Source: Pedobacter sp. AK013 (lineage in GTDB: Bacteria; Bacteroidota; Bacteroidia; Sphingobacteriales; Sphingobacteriaceae). Taken from it: DNA of 64,000 nt. A program made the position numbers and the translations under genes. The notes beneath the pieces are model-generated. The model did not search any database, was not told where the DNA came from, and saw only the letters and a list, made by a program, of their open reading frames with translations. Below, piece by piece: positions 19,018 to 28,016 of this stretch. The first letter of the stretch is position 1. Each line of letters opens with the position of its first letter. The DNA is taken from the NCBI RefSeq assembly GCF_014205835.1, contig NZ_JACHCQ010000001.1:62001-126000 (forward strand), written 5' to 3'.

Positions 19018-20907
19018 ATGATCAGATTTTTAACCTTCCTTACTTTCTTCTTTTGTGTTTCGATTTTTAGTTGTATTGCCAGGCAGGACAGTACAAATAA
19101 AAAGCCCGATAGCGCGGCCATAAAAAGATTGGAAAGCGATCTTGACCGGGTTAACCAACTATCTGCAGAACGGTTTTCCGACTCGCTTAAAAGGTCGGAG
19201 CTTGAAAGACGCGTGAGCATACTCGGCGCAGCAGACAAATCGCAAAGAGAATCGCTGATAGCAGAACTTTCTTCTCTTAAGAAAAGGGATTCGATACATC
19301 TATCCAGTCAACGTCATCAGATTGATTCTCTTCGAACTATCGTCAAGGGCGCTCCTGTAGTCTTCGGTTCTGATACACTCTATTATATCTATGCCAAATT
19401 GGGAAGTTTTAGCGCCAATGACCGTGCCCGGGCAGTTACCGAAAGGCTTGAGCGGATTGGTGATACTCCTGGATATTCGGCAGACTCGCTCAAGATTAGC
19501 ACGGCAGAACAATCTACAGACTTGCTATATGGCAGCAGTCTGCTATTGTCTATCACCGATCAGGATGCCCTCTGGGCGAAAAAAGACCGTAAAGGTTATA
19601 CCGAAAGTATCAAGAAAAAAATATTAACAGCACTCGAACAGTACAGAAAGGATAACAGCTGGCAGGTTATCCTTGAAGAGATCCTCCTAACCCTACTGGT
19701 CGTTGCTGTAGTTATACTTCTCATCTACCTGATTAATACACTTTTCAAAAAACTGTCTAAAAAAATTATTTCGGTAGATGGTCGCCTCAAAGAGGGAATC
19801 AGGATAAAAAATTACGAGTTATTAGATGCTGCACATCAACAGAATGCCATTACCATTATATTAAAAGTTATCCGTTACGGAGTTATCATTTTAGTAATTT
19901 ATCTCGCTTTCCCTGTATTATTTGGCATTTTCCCTTTTACACGTGATCTTTCGGTTAACCTGCTGAGCTATATTCTCAGCCCTTTAAAGAAAATCGGATT
20001 ATCAATATGGAATTATATCCCCGACCTCATGACTATACTTGTATTGCTGGTCGTGTTTCGTTATGTACTCCGTTTGGTTCGCTTTATCAAAACGGAAATT
20101 GAACGTGGAAAACTTACCATTCCGGGCTTTTACAAGGATTGGGCTAACCCCACCTATCAGATTATCAGGGTACTGATTCTGGCTTTTATGCTGATTGTAA
20201 TCTTTCCCTACCTACCGGGCTCCGACTCTGGTGTTTTTAAGGGCGTATCCGTATTTATGGGTGTACTGTTCACCTTTGGATCTGCAGGGGCATTGGGCAA
20301 TGTTGTAGCCGGACTGGTGTTAACTTATATGCGTGCCTTTAAAATAGGCGATCGGGTAAAAATTGGTGATGTAACAGGGGATATTACGGAAAAAACCCTA
20401 CTGGTAACAAGGGTACGCACGATTCAGAATGAGATCGTATCTATCCCAAACTCCACAGTAATGAACAATCATACGGTAAACTTCAGTATAGAGGCTGCCG
20501 AAAAGGGACTCATCGTTAACACTACCGTAACGATAGGATATGACGTGCCGTGGAGGCAGGTACACCAGCTACTCATCGATGCGGCACGCGCTACCGATCT
20601 CATTGAAGCCGAACCAGAACCTTATGTGCTACAAACCAGCCTCGACGATTATTATGTAAGTTACCGCCTCAATGCCTTCACCAAATCGGCAAACAAACAG
20701 GCGCTTATTTATTCGGGATTACATGCCAATATCCAGGATCAGTTTAACCAGGCTGGCGTAGAAATTATGTCGCCACACTACAAGGCAATCAGAGATGGCA
20801 ATGCAACTGCTATTCCAGAAGACTATCTTCCTAAAGATTATAAAGCCCCCGCTTTCCGCACAGAAAATAAAATGGGAAAAGATAACGGGAAAAGCTCAGA
20901 TCGTTAA
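19018..20907 (+). CDS. MscS-family mechanosensitive channel with periplasmic coiled-coil extension
   Basis: A 629-aa protein. The N-terminus is a signal sequence ending in IFSC, which looks like a lipobox (Cys near residue 19), followed by a charged heptad-like region (about 35-110) and a linker. Membrane helices occupy about 215-240, 285-305, 325-360 and 380-450. The conserved MscS core follows: pore helix GSAGALGNVVAGLVLTYMRAFKIGDRV (about 421-447) and the cytoplasmic beta domain with IPNSTVMNNHTVNFS (about 480-495). MscS channels open on membrane tension to vent solutes during osmotic downshock. The start ATG at 19018 begins the signal sequence. A shared terminator follows the stop. Confidence 0.9.
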   Translation: MIRFLTFLTFFFCVSIFSCIARQDSTNKKPDSAAIKRLESDLDRVNQLSAERFSDSLKRSELERRVSILGAADKSQRESLIAELSSLKKRDSIHLSSQRHQIDSLRTIVKGAPVVFGSDTLYYIYAKLGSFSANDRARAVTERLERIGDTPGYSADSLKISTAEQSTDLLYGSSLLLSITDQDALWAKKDRKGYTESIKKKILTALEQYRKDNSWQVILEEILLTLLVVAVVILLIYLINTLFKKLSKKIISVDGRLKEGIRIKNYELLDAAHQQNAITIILKVIRYGVIILVIYLAFPVLFGIFPFTRDLSVNLLSYILSPLKKIGLSIWNYIPDLMTILVLLVVFRYVLRLVRFIKTEIERGKLTIPGFYKDWANPTYQIIRVLILAFMLIVIFPYLPGSDSGVFKGVSVFMGVLFTFGSAGALGNVVAGLVLTYMRAFKIGDRVKIGDVTGDITEKTLLVTRVRTIQNEIVSIPNSTVMNNHTVNFSIEAAEKGLIVNTTVTIGYDVPWRQVHQLLIDAARATDLIEAEPEPYVLQTSLDDYYVSYRLNAFTKSANKQALIYSGLHANIQDQFNQAGVEIMSPHYKAIRDGNATAIPEDYLPKDYKAPAFRTENKMGKDNGKSSDR

Positions 20908-20934
20908 ACTTCATAAAGTTATTGATCAAATAAA

Positions 20935-20964
20935 AATGCCTCTCAATTTCAGTCGAGAGGCATT
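20935..20964. terminator. Bidirectional rho-independent-type hairpin
   Basis: AATGCCTCTC (20935-20944) and GAGAGGCATT (20955-20964) form a perfect 10-bp stem with a 10-base loop, preceded by an A-rich run. It lies between two convergent genes, 28 bp after the MscS stop and 21 bp from the pgk stop, where a terminator serving both strands is expected. Confidence 0.85.
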
Positions 20965-20984
20965 CTTGTCAATTCAATCACTGA

Positions 20985-22178
20985 TTATCCGTTAATGGCT
21001 TTAACACCTGGCAACTCTTTGCCTTCCATATATTCGAGTAAAGCACCACCACCAGTAGAAACATAACTTACCTCATCTTCCATACCAAATTTGGCTATCG
21101 CCGCAGCCGAGTCGCCACCACCGATTAATGAGAATGCACCATTATCTTTAGTAGCTGCAACAACTGCTTCTGCAACAGCTTTAGTACCTACCTGGAAACT
21201 TTCCATTTCGAAAACGCCCATTGGACCATTCCACAATAAAGTTTTAGAGTTTTTAATGATATCCTGAAATAATGCAACTGATTTCGGGCCGATATCCAGT
21301 CCCATCCAATCTGCAGGAATATGACCTGAATCTACATCCTTTTTAGCTGCATCATTTGCAAATTTATCAGCAATTACTGTATCCACAGGTAAAATCAGGT
21401 TTACGCCTTTTGCTTTTGCTTTTTCAATCAGTTCTAAAGAAAGTTCTTGTTTATCAGCTTCTAATAACGAGGTACCGATTTCTCCACCTTGTGCCTTAGC
21501 AAAAGTGTATGCCATACCACCACCAATAATCAGGTTATCTACCTTATCTAACAATTTCTCGATCAGAAGAATCTTATCGGATACTTTAGCACCACCCATA
21601 ATTGCGGTAAAAGGTCTTTCTGCGTGGTTTAAAATTTTCTCTGCATTTTCTACTTCAGCGGCCATTAAATAACCAAAGTATTTTGCATTTGGGAAAAACT
21701 GGGCAATAATTGAAGTAGAAGCATGTGCACGGTGGGCTGTACCAAAGGCATCGTTTACATAAACATCACCTAATTTTGATAATTTCTCTGCAAAGGCCAC
21801 ATCACCCTTTTCTTCTTCTTTGTAAAAACGAAGGTTTTCTAACAATAAAACTTCACCTGATTTTAAATCAGCGGCCTGTTTTACGGCACTTTCGCCAATA
21901 CAATCGTCAGCAAACTTAACTTCAACACCAACAAGAGCAGATAAATCAGATAAGATGTGTTTTAAAGAATATTTATCTGTTGGCCCATCTTTCGGGCGGC
22001 CCAGGTGCGACATTAAAATAACAGCTCCGCCATCTTTTAAAATCTTAGAAATGGTTGGTAAAGCAGCTCTGATTCTTTTATCATCTGTAATTTTAAATTC
22101 GTCATCCAATGGTACGTTAAAATCTACCCTGATTAATGCTTTTTTATCTTTAAAGTCAAACTGGTCAATGGTGTTCAT
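20985..22178 (-). CDS. pgk: Phosphoglycerate kinase
   Basis: Glycolytic enzyme that transfers the phosphate of 1,3-bisphosphoglycerate to ADP. At 397 aa it has normal bacterial length. Seen motifs: [20 protein letters not shown] (about 17-36), [10 protein letters not shown] (about 57-66), [13 protein letters not shown] (about 114-126), [13 protein letters not shown] (about 139-151), GGAKVSDKI (about 196-204) and the nucleotide-binding [13 protein letters not shown] near the C-terminus. It starts 6 bp after the stop of the GNAT gene, so the two are co-transcribed from a promoter upstream of that gene. Confidence 0.98.
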   Translation of the reverse strand: MNTIDQFDFKDKKALIRVDFNVPLDDEFKITDDKRIRAALPTISKILKDGGAVILMSHLGRPKDGPTDKYSLKHILSDLSALVGVEVKFADDCIGESAVKQAADLKSGEVLLLENLRFYKEEEKGDVAFAEKLSKLGDVYVNDAFGTAHRAHASTSIIAQFFPNAKYFGYLMAAEVENAEKILNHAERPFTAIMGGAKVSDKILLIEKLLDKVDNLIIGGGMAYTFAKAQGGEIGTSLLEADKQELSLELIEKAKAKGVNLILPVDTVIADKFANDAAKKDVDSGHIPADWMGLDIGPKSVALFQDIIKNSKTLLWNGPMGVFEMESFQVGTKAVAEAVVAATKDNGAFSLIGGGDSAAAIAKFGMEDEVSYVSTGGGALLEYMEGKELPGVKAING

Positions 22179-22184
22179 GTTTAA

Positions 22185-22622
22185 TTATTTTTGATTTAAG
22201 TTTAATTTCATTTCGTAATGGAAACCGATGCCAGGGATATCAAATTCAGGCGATTCGGTAGTGAAGCCGATTTTCTTGTAAAAAGCTGCCGCTGTTGAGC
22301 GGGCATTACACCATAAATAATCGGTTTTATATTCTTTTAAGTATTCGATGGCAAAAGTAACCAATGCTGCACCATAACCATTTCCAACGGCATCAGGGTG
22401 TGTAGCCATTCCTCTAAGCTGATAGCCCTCCCCCTCTTGCTGAAAAAAGTCGTTCCGCATAAAACTAGCAATTGATTTTATTTCTCCATCTTTTAAAAAA
22501 CCCAAGTGAAAGGTATCGTAGGCAAGATCGCCTTCAAAAACACATGCCTCGAATGGTTTGCCATTACGTAAAACCAGGCTTCTTAAAGGCAGTACTTCTT
22601 CCGGAAGAATAAATTTGACCAT
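22185..22622 (-). CDS. GNAT family N-acetyltransferase
   Basis: A 145-aa acetyltransferase with the acetyl-CoA binding region LRGMATHPDAVGNGYGAALVTFAIEYLKE (about 70-98, containing the Arg/Gln-x-x-Gly-x-Gly-type loop as VGNGYGAA) and the following LWCNARSTAAAFYKKIGF segment (about 104-121) where GNAT proteins contact the cofactor. The substrate is not apparent. It is the first gene of a pair with pgk. The start is the ATG at 22622; a -7 promoter box lies 59 bp upstream. Confidence 0.88.
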   Translation of the reverse strand: MVKFILPEEVLPLRSLVLRNGKPFEACVFEGDLAYDTFHLGFLKDGEIKSIASFMRNDFFQQEGEGYQLRGMATHPDAVGNGYGAALVTFAIEYLKEYKTDYLWCNARSTAAAFYKKIGFTTESPEFDIPGIGFHYEMKLNLNQK

Positions 22623-22680
22623 ATTTTTATCGTTAGCTTATATCTAAAGACATTGCTATAGGATGCACCGCAAACGTTTG

Positions 22681-22688
22681 CAAAGTTA
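22681..22688 (-). promoter_or_regulatory. Candidate -7 box TAACTTTG for GNAT-pgk
   Basis: On the minus strand TAACTTTG matches the Bacteroidetes TAnnTTTG consensus, 59 bp upstream of the GNAT start. A 12-bp perfect palindrome GCAAACGTTTGC (22670-22681) overlaps its downstream edge and could be an operator. No clear -33 TTTG was found at the expected distance. Confidence 0.4.
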
Positions 22689-22817
22689 ATAAAGCAATTG
22701 AAACCCAATAATAATATCGGCCACAATTTTCAACATTTAGCTCCGATTGATGACGATCAAAACAAATACAGAATGTGCCATTTTCAAGAAAAGCAAGTGT
22801 AGTGCCGGTCAGTTACG

Positions 22818-23025
22818 CCCGCTACAATAAGTTTTATTTAACCAAAGTTTGTAGCTATACAACAAAACACAGTATATCAACTACATAACAATAGACAGCT
22901 TGGTATTGGTTCCCTGGTAGATAAGAAGTGCCTAGCCCTGGGCGAAGTGGCATCCCTGAAGCGCAGCGTAAGGATAGCGAAGAACAGGAACAAACTTTAA
23001 CAACTGTACAGGCGCTGCGCTTCAG
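22818..23025. repeat. Dispersed repeat, copy A
   Basis: About 205 bp, repeated about 330 bp downstream as copy B. The best conserved part runs from TTGGTATTGGTTCCCTGG to the GCTGCGCT end. Perfect 13-bp inverted arms CTGAAGCGCAGCG (22956-22968) and CGCTGCGCTTCAG (23013-23025) enclose a 44-bp loop. No coding potential seen. Confidence 0.85.
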
Positions 23026-23146
23026 AAATTAATCTATTTTTTGTAAAACACATGTAGTGCCCATAGGTTACAGCAGTCCTTCTTTCCGCTCCTATCTTTT
23101 TGCGATGGTTAGCAGCATATTGTGGGTTAGTGGGGCAAAAAGGATA

Positions 23147-23355
23147 GCCGCTACAATAAGGTTTATTTAACCAAGGCCTGTAGCTGCAGAACCAAACCAG
23201 GGTGTATATTAACGAATAAAAATGGACTGCTTGGTATTGGTTCCCTGGTAGATAAGAATTACCTAGCCCTGGGCGAAGCGGCATCCCTGAAGCGCAGCGT
23301 AAGGATTATAGCGAAGAACAGGAACAAACTTTAATAACTGTACAGACGCTGCGCT
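23147..23355. repeat. Dispersed repeat, copy B
   Basis: Direct repeat of copy A with the same order of blocks: GCCGCTACAATAAG, then TTGGTATTGGTTCCCTGG, then CCTGAAGCGCAGCG. One inverted arm is intact (23287-23299); the other keeps only 9 matching bases (23347-23355). It lies about 90 bp from the 3' end of gap. Confidence 0.85.
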
Positions 23356-23442
23356 GCAAAAAACACCATATTTATTTTAAAGCACCCTATTTCTGCCTAT
23401 GCAAATGTATTGGGCACTAAGATTCAACAAAGGAGGAAAATA

Positions 23443-24438
23443 TCAGCTTTTACCAAGCCGATCAATTTTCCTTACCACATCGATTAAACGGCTGCTGTAA
23501 CCATATTCGTTATCATACCAGCCTACCACTTTAACCATATCGCCTACAATAGAAGTCAATAGCGAATCGAATATGCAGGAATGCGGGTTATCAATAATAT
23601 CAATTGACACAATCGGGTCTTCGGTGTATTGTACCAAGCCTTTCAACTCATGATCTGCGGCGCGTTTAAAGGCAGTATTAATTTCTTTGATGGTGGTTTT
23701 CTTTTTTAACAGACAGGTAAAATCGGTTAAAGATCCGTTTAAAACCGGAACCCTGATTCCTGCTCCACCTAAACGGCCATCCAGTTCTGGAAAAATATGG
23801 GTAATGGCTTTTGCAGCCCCCGTTGTAGTTGGAATAATGGATGATGAGGCTGCCCTTGCCCTGCGTAAATCTTTATGGTTAGCATCATGCAGGTTCTGAT
23901 CACCCGTCATAGAGTGTATAGTGGTAATATAACCTTCCTCAACACCCCAGTTATCGTTCAAAATCTTAATCATTGGGGCAATATTATTGGTTGTACAACT
24001 CGCATTCGATAGTATGGCACTAGTTAAATCAATATGATCTTCGTTTACCCCTAAAACCACCATAGGAATATCATCGGCTGCGGGAGCAGAAATAAGCACC
24101 TGTTTTGCACCCGAGGTAATGTGTTTTTCGGCTGCTTCCCTGGTTAGGTTTTTACCTGTACAATCAATAACTAAATCAACGTGCAATGCCGACCAGGGCA
24201 ACTCATCAGCTGCTGTAATTGCAAAAACCGGAATCGAAAGCGCATCAATCACCAGTGCATCTGGTTTTGCAGAAACACTCCCTGCGAAAACACCATGAAC
24301 CGTATCGTACTTAAATAAATGAGCCATCGTTTTGGCATCTGCCAAGTCGTTAATGGCCACCACTTCAAATCCCTCAGCCAATGCTAAGCGTAAAAATGTT
24401 CTTCCTATTCTACCAAAACCATTTATTGCCAGCCTCAT
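23443..24438 (-). CDS. gap: Glyceraldehyde-3-phosphate dehydrogenase, type I
   Basis: NAD(P)-dependent glycolytic enzyme, 331 aa, normal length. The Rossmann start INGFGRIGRTFLRLAL (about 4-19) and AINDLAD (about 29-35, Asp as in NAD-preferring enzymes) are followed by the catalytic SNASCTTNNIAPM motif (Cys near 150), the HSMTGDQNLHD segment and the WYDNEYGYSSR end. The usual motif is SCTTNCLAP; here the second Cys is Asn. It is not adjacent to pgk as in many genomes but 820 bp away, separated by repeats, and flanked by an inverted copy on its other side. It could be a secondary paralog. Confidence 0.95.
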   Translation of the reverse strand: MRLAINGFGRIGRTFLRLALAEGFEVVAINDLADAKTMAHLFKYDTVHGVFAGSVSAKPDALVIDALSIPVFAITAADELPWSALHVDLVIDCTGKNLTREAAEKHITSGAKQVLISAPAADDIPMVVLGVNEDHIDLTSAILSNASCTTNNIAPMIKILNDNWGVEEGYITTIHSMTGDQNLHDANHKDLRRARAASSSIIPTTTGAAKAITHIFPELDGRLGGAGIRVPVLNGSLTDFTCLLKKKTTIKEINTAFKRAADHELKGLVQYTEDPIVSIDIIDNPHSCIFDSLLTSIVGDMVKVVGWYDNEYGYSSRLIDVVRKIDRLGKS

Positions 24439-24458
24439 CGTATTAAAAAATTAGAGCG

Positions 24459-24466
24459 CAAAATTA
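24459..24466 (-). promoter_or_regulatory. Candidate -7 box TAATTTTG for gap
   Basis: On the minus strand TAATTTTG fits TAnnTTTG and lies 20 bp upstream of the gap start codon. A TTTG occurs 12 bp further upstream (24479-24482), closer than the usual spacing, so only the -7 box is suggested. Confidence 0.35.
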
Positions 24467-24688
24467 GTATTAATTTATCAAAGCAATGACCTGATTATAT
24501 AAGATGGAAAAGAGATGATGAAAGCTTATTGAAACGTTATATTTTTGTTGTAAAATCTATTTTAATTCTTTGCCTGAGGCGATGGTTATGCTGAATTTAT
24601 TTCGGGAACTTTCATATTTCATGTTATTAAAATATTCTGGATACTGTGGTCAAAGTCACCAGCATAATCAATAAAGTTCTTTTTTAGA

Positions 24689-24960
24689 GGCGCAAAGTCT
24701 TTTCAACTATTAATGCCTGCTCCCGTTCTTAGCTATATCCTTACGCTGCGTCAGAAATGTCTGCTCAATGTTATCAAGTTAAGCAGAAAACAAAAAAGCA
24801 TTGTCATACTGAACCTGTCGAAAGACAAATGTTTTTTTTGTTTTCGACTAGTAAAGGTCTTCGACAAGCTCAGACTGACAACCCTTATGCTTAACTTAAT
24901 AACATTAGGGACGCCGCGGTGCCCGGGGCTAGGTACTTCTAACCTGGAAGGGAACTGATA
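24689..24960. repeat. Dispersed repeat, copy C (inverted, interrupted)
   Basis: Read on the minus strand, its two parts match copies A and B: 24717-24754 (GTTCTTAGCTATATCCTTACG and the following GCTGCGTCAG) corresponds to their CAGCGTAAGGATAGCGAAGAAC part, and about 24908-24957 (GGGCTAGGTACTTCTAACC and flanks) to their TTCCCTGGTAGATAAG...CCTAGCCC part. Between these parts lies the nested element at 24767-24906, suggesting insertion into a pre-existing repeat. More diverged than A and B. Confidence 0.6.
24767..24906. repeat. MITE-like palindromic element inside repeat C
   Basis: Outer arms AATGTTATCAAGTTAAGCA (24767-24785) and TGCTTAACTTAATAACATT (24888-24906) are 19-bp inverted repeats with one mismatch. 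Inner arms CATACTGAACCTGTCGAA and TTCGACAAGCTCAGACTG are also inverted, and the inner palindrome resembles that in the element at 4274-4403. No transposase gene; 140 bp in total. Confidence 0.75.
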
Positions 24961-25033
24961 GCCGCTGCATTTGCTTTACAAAAAAGTAAATTAATTTCTG
25001 GAGTGTGCAGAGGCAACTGCTACCATTAAAAGT

Positions 25034-26113
25034 TTACCTGCCTTTCCTTTTAAGCAGGCTTAAGGTAAGCAGGGTATTAAACACAATACAGAGTCCAATA
25101 ATGAGCAAAATCAGCACAAAATTTCCAAGATGCTGAAGGAAAATGGTGGCAGCTACTGTAGCCAGATTAAACCCGGCAGTAGAAATTACGATTAAACTGG
25201 GCTTAAAGTTTAAACGTTCTAAACGGTGATGAATATGGTTACGATCTCCTTTAAAGGGAGAGCGGCCCTTTAAAATGCGGATGGTAAACACCCTTAAAGA
25301 GTCGAATATAGGCACAATCAGTATGGCTACCGCTATTGCCGGAGCAGAATAAAAAGCAGGTTTATTTTCACCGGTAAACTTATTGAGCTCTATAAATTTA
25401 ATCGCTAGCGCGGCAGCGATAAGCCCGATAATCAGTGCACCCGTATCGCCCATAAATATTTTAGCCGGAAACCAATTATACTTTAAAAAGCCAGCAATGG
25501 CACCTGCCAGGGCGAAGGCAATAAATGCATAGGGTACCTGCCCCATTAAAGAAAACAAAATACCGAAAGCCAGGCTCGATAGTGCACCTATCCCACCTGC
25601 CAATCCATCTATGCCATCTATTAAATTAAATGCATTGTTCAGGAAAATAATCAATGCAATTGAGAAAAGACTTCCCCATAAAGGTGCCATATCTCCTATA
25701 CCCAGTACCCCATACAAACTTGTTAAACGGAAAGCACCGAAAAAAACCAGGATAAAGGCCACAACGATCTGTAAAATAAATTTTGTACTGGTATTGGTAC
25801 CGTAAACGTCATCTTTTAGACCAAGTGCTGAAAGAATGATACACGATGCAATTAAAAAATTAGCTTCTTTAAAATTAATAATGGAAGAAAAAAGCAAGAT
25901 ACTTACGGTAAAACTACCTACTATGGCCAAGCCACCTAAACGTGAAATATTACGCTTATGATTTTTACGGTACAGATCGTTCTTATCAAAAAGACCGTAT
26001 TTTAAGGAAGTATAAATTATACTGGGAATACTGATCACCACAATGGAAAAGGCCAAAACAAATATGGCCATGCAGAAATAGTTTGGATGGGTATTCAGAA
26101 TATCTTTTAGCAA
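25034..26113 (-). CDS. WecA/TagO-like undecaprenyl-phosphate glycosyl-1-phosphate transferase
   Basis: Polytopic inner membrane enzyme of the MraY/WecA family, 359 aa with about ten membrane helices. It transfers a sugar-1-phosphate from a UDP-sugar to undecaprenyl phosphate, the first step of many surface polysaccharides. Motifs: LGLKDD (about 97-102), NAFNLIDGIDGLAGGIG (about 162-178), FMGDTGALIIG (about 222-232) and the His-rich GDRNHIHHRLERL loop (about 293-305). WecA enzymes usually take UDP-GlcNAc. It is on the opposite strand from the main cluster, but no other initiating enzyme was seen in this window. The open frame begins at a TTG; the next ATG is residue 15, which would cut into the first helix region. 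Confidence 0.88.
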   Translation of the reverse strand: MLKDILNTHPNYFCMAIFVLAFSIVVISIPSIIYTSLKYGLFDKNDLYRKNHKRNISRLGGLAIVGSFTVSILLFSSIINFKEANFLIASCIILSALGLKDDVYGTNTSTKFILQIVVAFILVFFGAFRLTSLYGVLGIGDMAPLWGSLFSIALIIFLNNAFNLIDGIDGLAGGIGALSSLAFGILFSLMGQVPYAFIAFALAGAIAGFLKYNWFPAKIFMGDTGALIIGLIAAALAIKFIELNKFTGENKPAFYSAPAIAVAILIVPIFDSLRVFTIRILKGRSPFKGDRNHIHHRLERLNFKPSLIVISTAGFNLATVAATIFLQHLGNFVLILLIIGLCIVFNTLLTLSLLKRKGR

Positions 26114-26290
26114 AACTTATAGGGACTTGCAAGCAAATATAATTATACTAAGATAAACAAAATTGCGATGTAAAAAGTTTAACATGACATTTATCAAAAT
26201 AATCGACTTAAGTAGCACTAAACAGACAAAAAACATTCCAGATGTTAGGTCGATATCCAATAAATATCACTAAAAAACTGATTAACAACG

Positions 26291-27031
26291 CTAAAACTGG
26301 CTGAGTTTACTCAGCTTTTTCCTGATCACTACAAAAATTGGATATGGTATATTGTTTCTTTTTAAGGCTTTATAATCATTAACAAAGGCAGAAACCCTAC
26401 TCATCAGAGATTGATTACTTAGCCCCCCTGTGCGCATATTCACCATTAAAACAGGTAAATAAGACGCTTCCATTTTATGGGTATAAAAATAACGTAATAT
26501 TAATTCATAGTCAGCGGCAGTACCCAGATCTAAGGCATAGGCACCGTTTTTTTCAAACAACGATCTTTTCAGGTACAGCGTGGGATGTGCCGGCATCCAG
26601 CCATTTTTAAGATCCCGAAAGGTGTTTTGCCGTGATTTCCATTTCCTGATAATTTTATGTGATGTAGGATGTATATAATTGAGATCACCATAAACGCCAT
26701 TTATTTCCGGTCGATCGATAAAAGTTTTAGCTACCGATGCCAGCACATCAGGGTGCGCAAATAGGTCATCTGCATTTAAAATCCCGATCACCTCTCCTGT
26801 TGCCCTTTCAATTCCCTTATTAATAGCATCGTACAAACCATTATCTTTTTCTGAAACAAAATAATCGATGGCAGATCGGTTTTCTTGAATAATACTCAAG
26901 GTTCTGTCTGTTGATCCTCCATCAATTACAATGTACTCTATATCAGTATAAGTTTGGGCAATTACCGAATTGAAACATTCCTGTAAAAATGTTTCTCCAT
27001 TGTAAACGACTGTGATGAGGGATATTTTCAT
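26291..27031 (-). CDS. Family 2 glycosyltransferase (WcaA-like)
   Basis: A 246-aa GT-A fold enzyme. It starts with SLITVVYNGETFLQECFNSV (about 3-22), has YIVIDGGSTDRTL (about 33-45), the metal-binding NADD (about 84-87), and an acceptor region with WMPAHPTLYLKRSLFEKNGAY and AADYELILRYF (about 142-178). Such enzymes add one sugar to a lipid-linked or nascent glycan in the cytoplasm. It lies on the minus strand 177 bp upstream of the WecA-like gene and probably belongs to the same pathway. Donor and linkage cannot be told. Confidence 0.88.
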   Translation of the reverse strand: MKISLITVVYNGETFLQECFNSVIAQTYTDIEYIVIDGGSTDRTLSIIQENRSAIDYFVSEKDNGLYDAINKGIERATGEVIGILNADDLFAHPDVLASVAKTFIDRPEINGVYGDLNYIHPTSHKIIRKWKSRQNTFRDLKNGWMPAHPTLYLKRSLFEKNGAYALDLGTAADYELILRYFYTHKMEASYLPVLMVNMRTGGLSNQSLMSRVSAFVNDYKALKRNNIPYPIFVVIRKKLSKLSQF

Positions 27032-27138
27032 TTACAGCATGAGCTTCCCTAATTTTTCAGTTAGGAATTGAAGCAGGCCGTAAATATAAAACAATAACAC
27101 ATTAATCTAAGCAGGTTAATTTAATTGAAAACAGAAAT

Positions 27139-27579
27139 TTACGGTTTATTCCTTTTTCGAATGATGAATATTCCAAAAAGGCCCGCAGCAGCACCAAAAA
27201 TCCACGTGTGATCGTCTATGTTACATTGAACAATTGTTGCATTCGCAACATTTCCAACATAAGTAGTTGTTTGACATCCAGTTACAACACCAAGTATATT
27301 AAAACTATACCCTAAGGGACAAACTGTACAATTTTGAGCTGTTGCCACCCAAACTTTCTGTGAATTTGCGATACAGGTTGATATGCTTGGTTCGTTAGGG
27401 TTGGCTTGATAGACAGGATTGCCGCCAAAAACAATAGCCAAAACCGCGTTAATAATACCTTGATTATCTTGAACGGTATAAACAGTATTGTTTGCTGGAA
27501 TCAGGCATCCCGACTGTGCGTAGCTCCTAGTGAAATCGAATATTAAAACAATAAAAATATACAGAAATATCTTTTTCAT
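27139..27579 (-). CDS. Small secreted Cys-rich protein with exosortase-type C-terminal sorting signal (1 of 4)
   Basis: A 146-aa protein. The open frame extends to a TTG at 27588, but the ATG at 27579 starts the signal peptide (about 1-22, ending SYAQ). The mature part begins SGCLIPANNTVYTV and has six Cys (one per region: 25, mid and the last at 119). The C-terminus has a Cys-Asn-Ile-Asp-Asp motif at about 119-123, a hydrophobic helix (about 124-140) and basic Arg-Lys-Arg-Asn-Lys at the end. This three-part tail is the layout of PEP-CTERM-like exosortase substrates. It shares the Gly-Cys start and tail with three neighbours at 28017, 28799 and 29324. Function unknown; likely surface-attached. 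A TAATTTTG box lies only 7 bp upstream of the start. Confidence 0.75.
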   Translation of the reverse strand: MKKIFLYIFIVLIFDFTRSYAQSGCLIPANNTVYTVQDNQGIINAVLAIVFGGNPVYQANPNEPSISTCIANSQKVWVATAQNCTVCPLGYSFNILGVVTGCQTTTYVGNVANATIVQCNIDDHTWIFGAAAGLFGIFIIRKRNKP

Positions 27580-28016
27580 CCTGATCAAAATTAACAGGAT
27601 AGACTAATAAAACAGTTGTTCGTTTTGTTCAATCATTACCTCAAGTATTTTCAATTGGTTATACTATTTTGTATAAATGAGAAAGACCAAATCGGTTTTT
27701 ATTTAACGACCATCAAAAAATGAAACACTTATCAGAACCAATATTAGTGCAGGGAGCTAATTATTTAGTAGGCTTGAACATGGATAATTGGAATAAAATC
27801 AGGAAGTATGAAGAATCGCTATGAATATAACTGCTGTAGTGCCCTCTAATACTATAGGTCGCAGTAATTCTTCAGTCACTAACTGGATCTGTAAACTCTT
27901 ACAAGTTGGCTAACATCACCATTGTAAATAGCCATTCCCATAGTACTAAACATAATAATATTACCAGAGACTAATCACTTAAAAATCAAATAATGCACAG
28001 ATTTCTCTAATTAAAA
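27580..28016. other. Intergenic region between two small secreted protein genes
   Basis: A 437-bp gap. A 34-codon plus-strand ORF at 27720-27824 (starting MKHLSEPILVQGANYLVG) reads like protein but has no recognised family and no clear ribosome binding site; it could be a gene remnant. Nothing else with support. Confidence 0.35.

Larger units (their letters stand above)
22623..23442. other. Gene-free region holding two direct repeat copies
   Basis: An 820-bp stretch between the GNAT-pgk promoter and the end of gap. Most of it is the two repeat copies listed below. The only long reading frame (about 22997-23284, minus) lies inside repeat B and the sequence before it, has no family resemblance, and is not credible as a gene. 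Confidence 0.7.
24439..25033. other. Gene-free region between gap and the WecA-like gene
   Basis: This 595-bp stretch has the gap promoter candidate on its left and repeat copy C with a nested palindromic element in its middle (both listed). The rest, including about 24970-25033, shows no gene, and no reading frame inside has family resemblance. Confidence 0.6.

Noticed and set aside
22997..23284. A 95-codon minus-strand ORF between pgk and gap
   Set aside because: It lies mostly within the dispersed repeats, has no family resemblance and contains low-quality composition for a gene.
27720..27824. A 34-codon ORF in the gap between two small protein genes
   Set aside because: Protein-like sequence but no ribosome binding site and no family; noted in the intergenic entry only.
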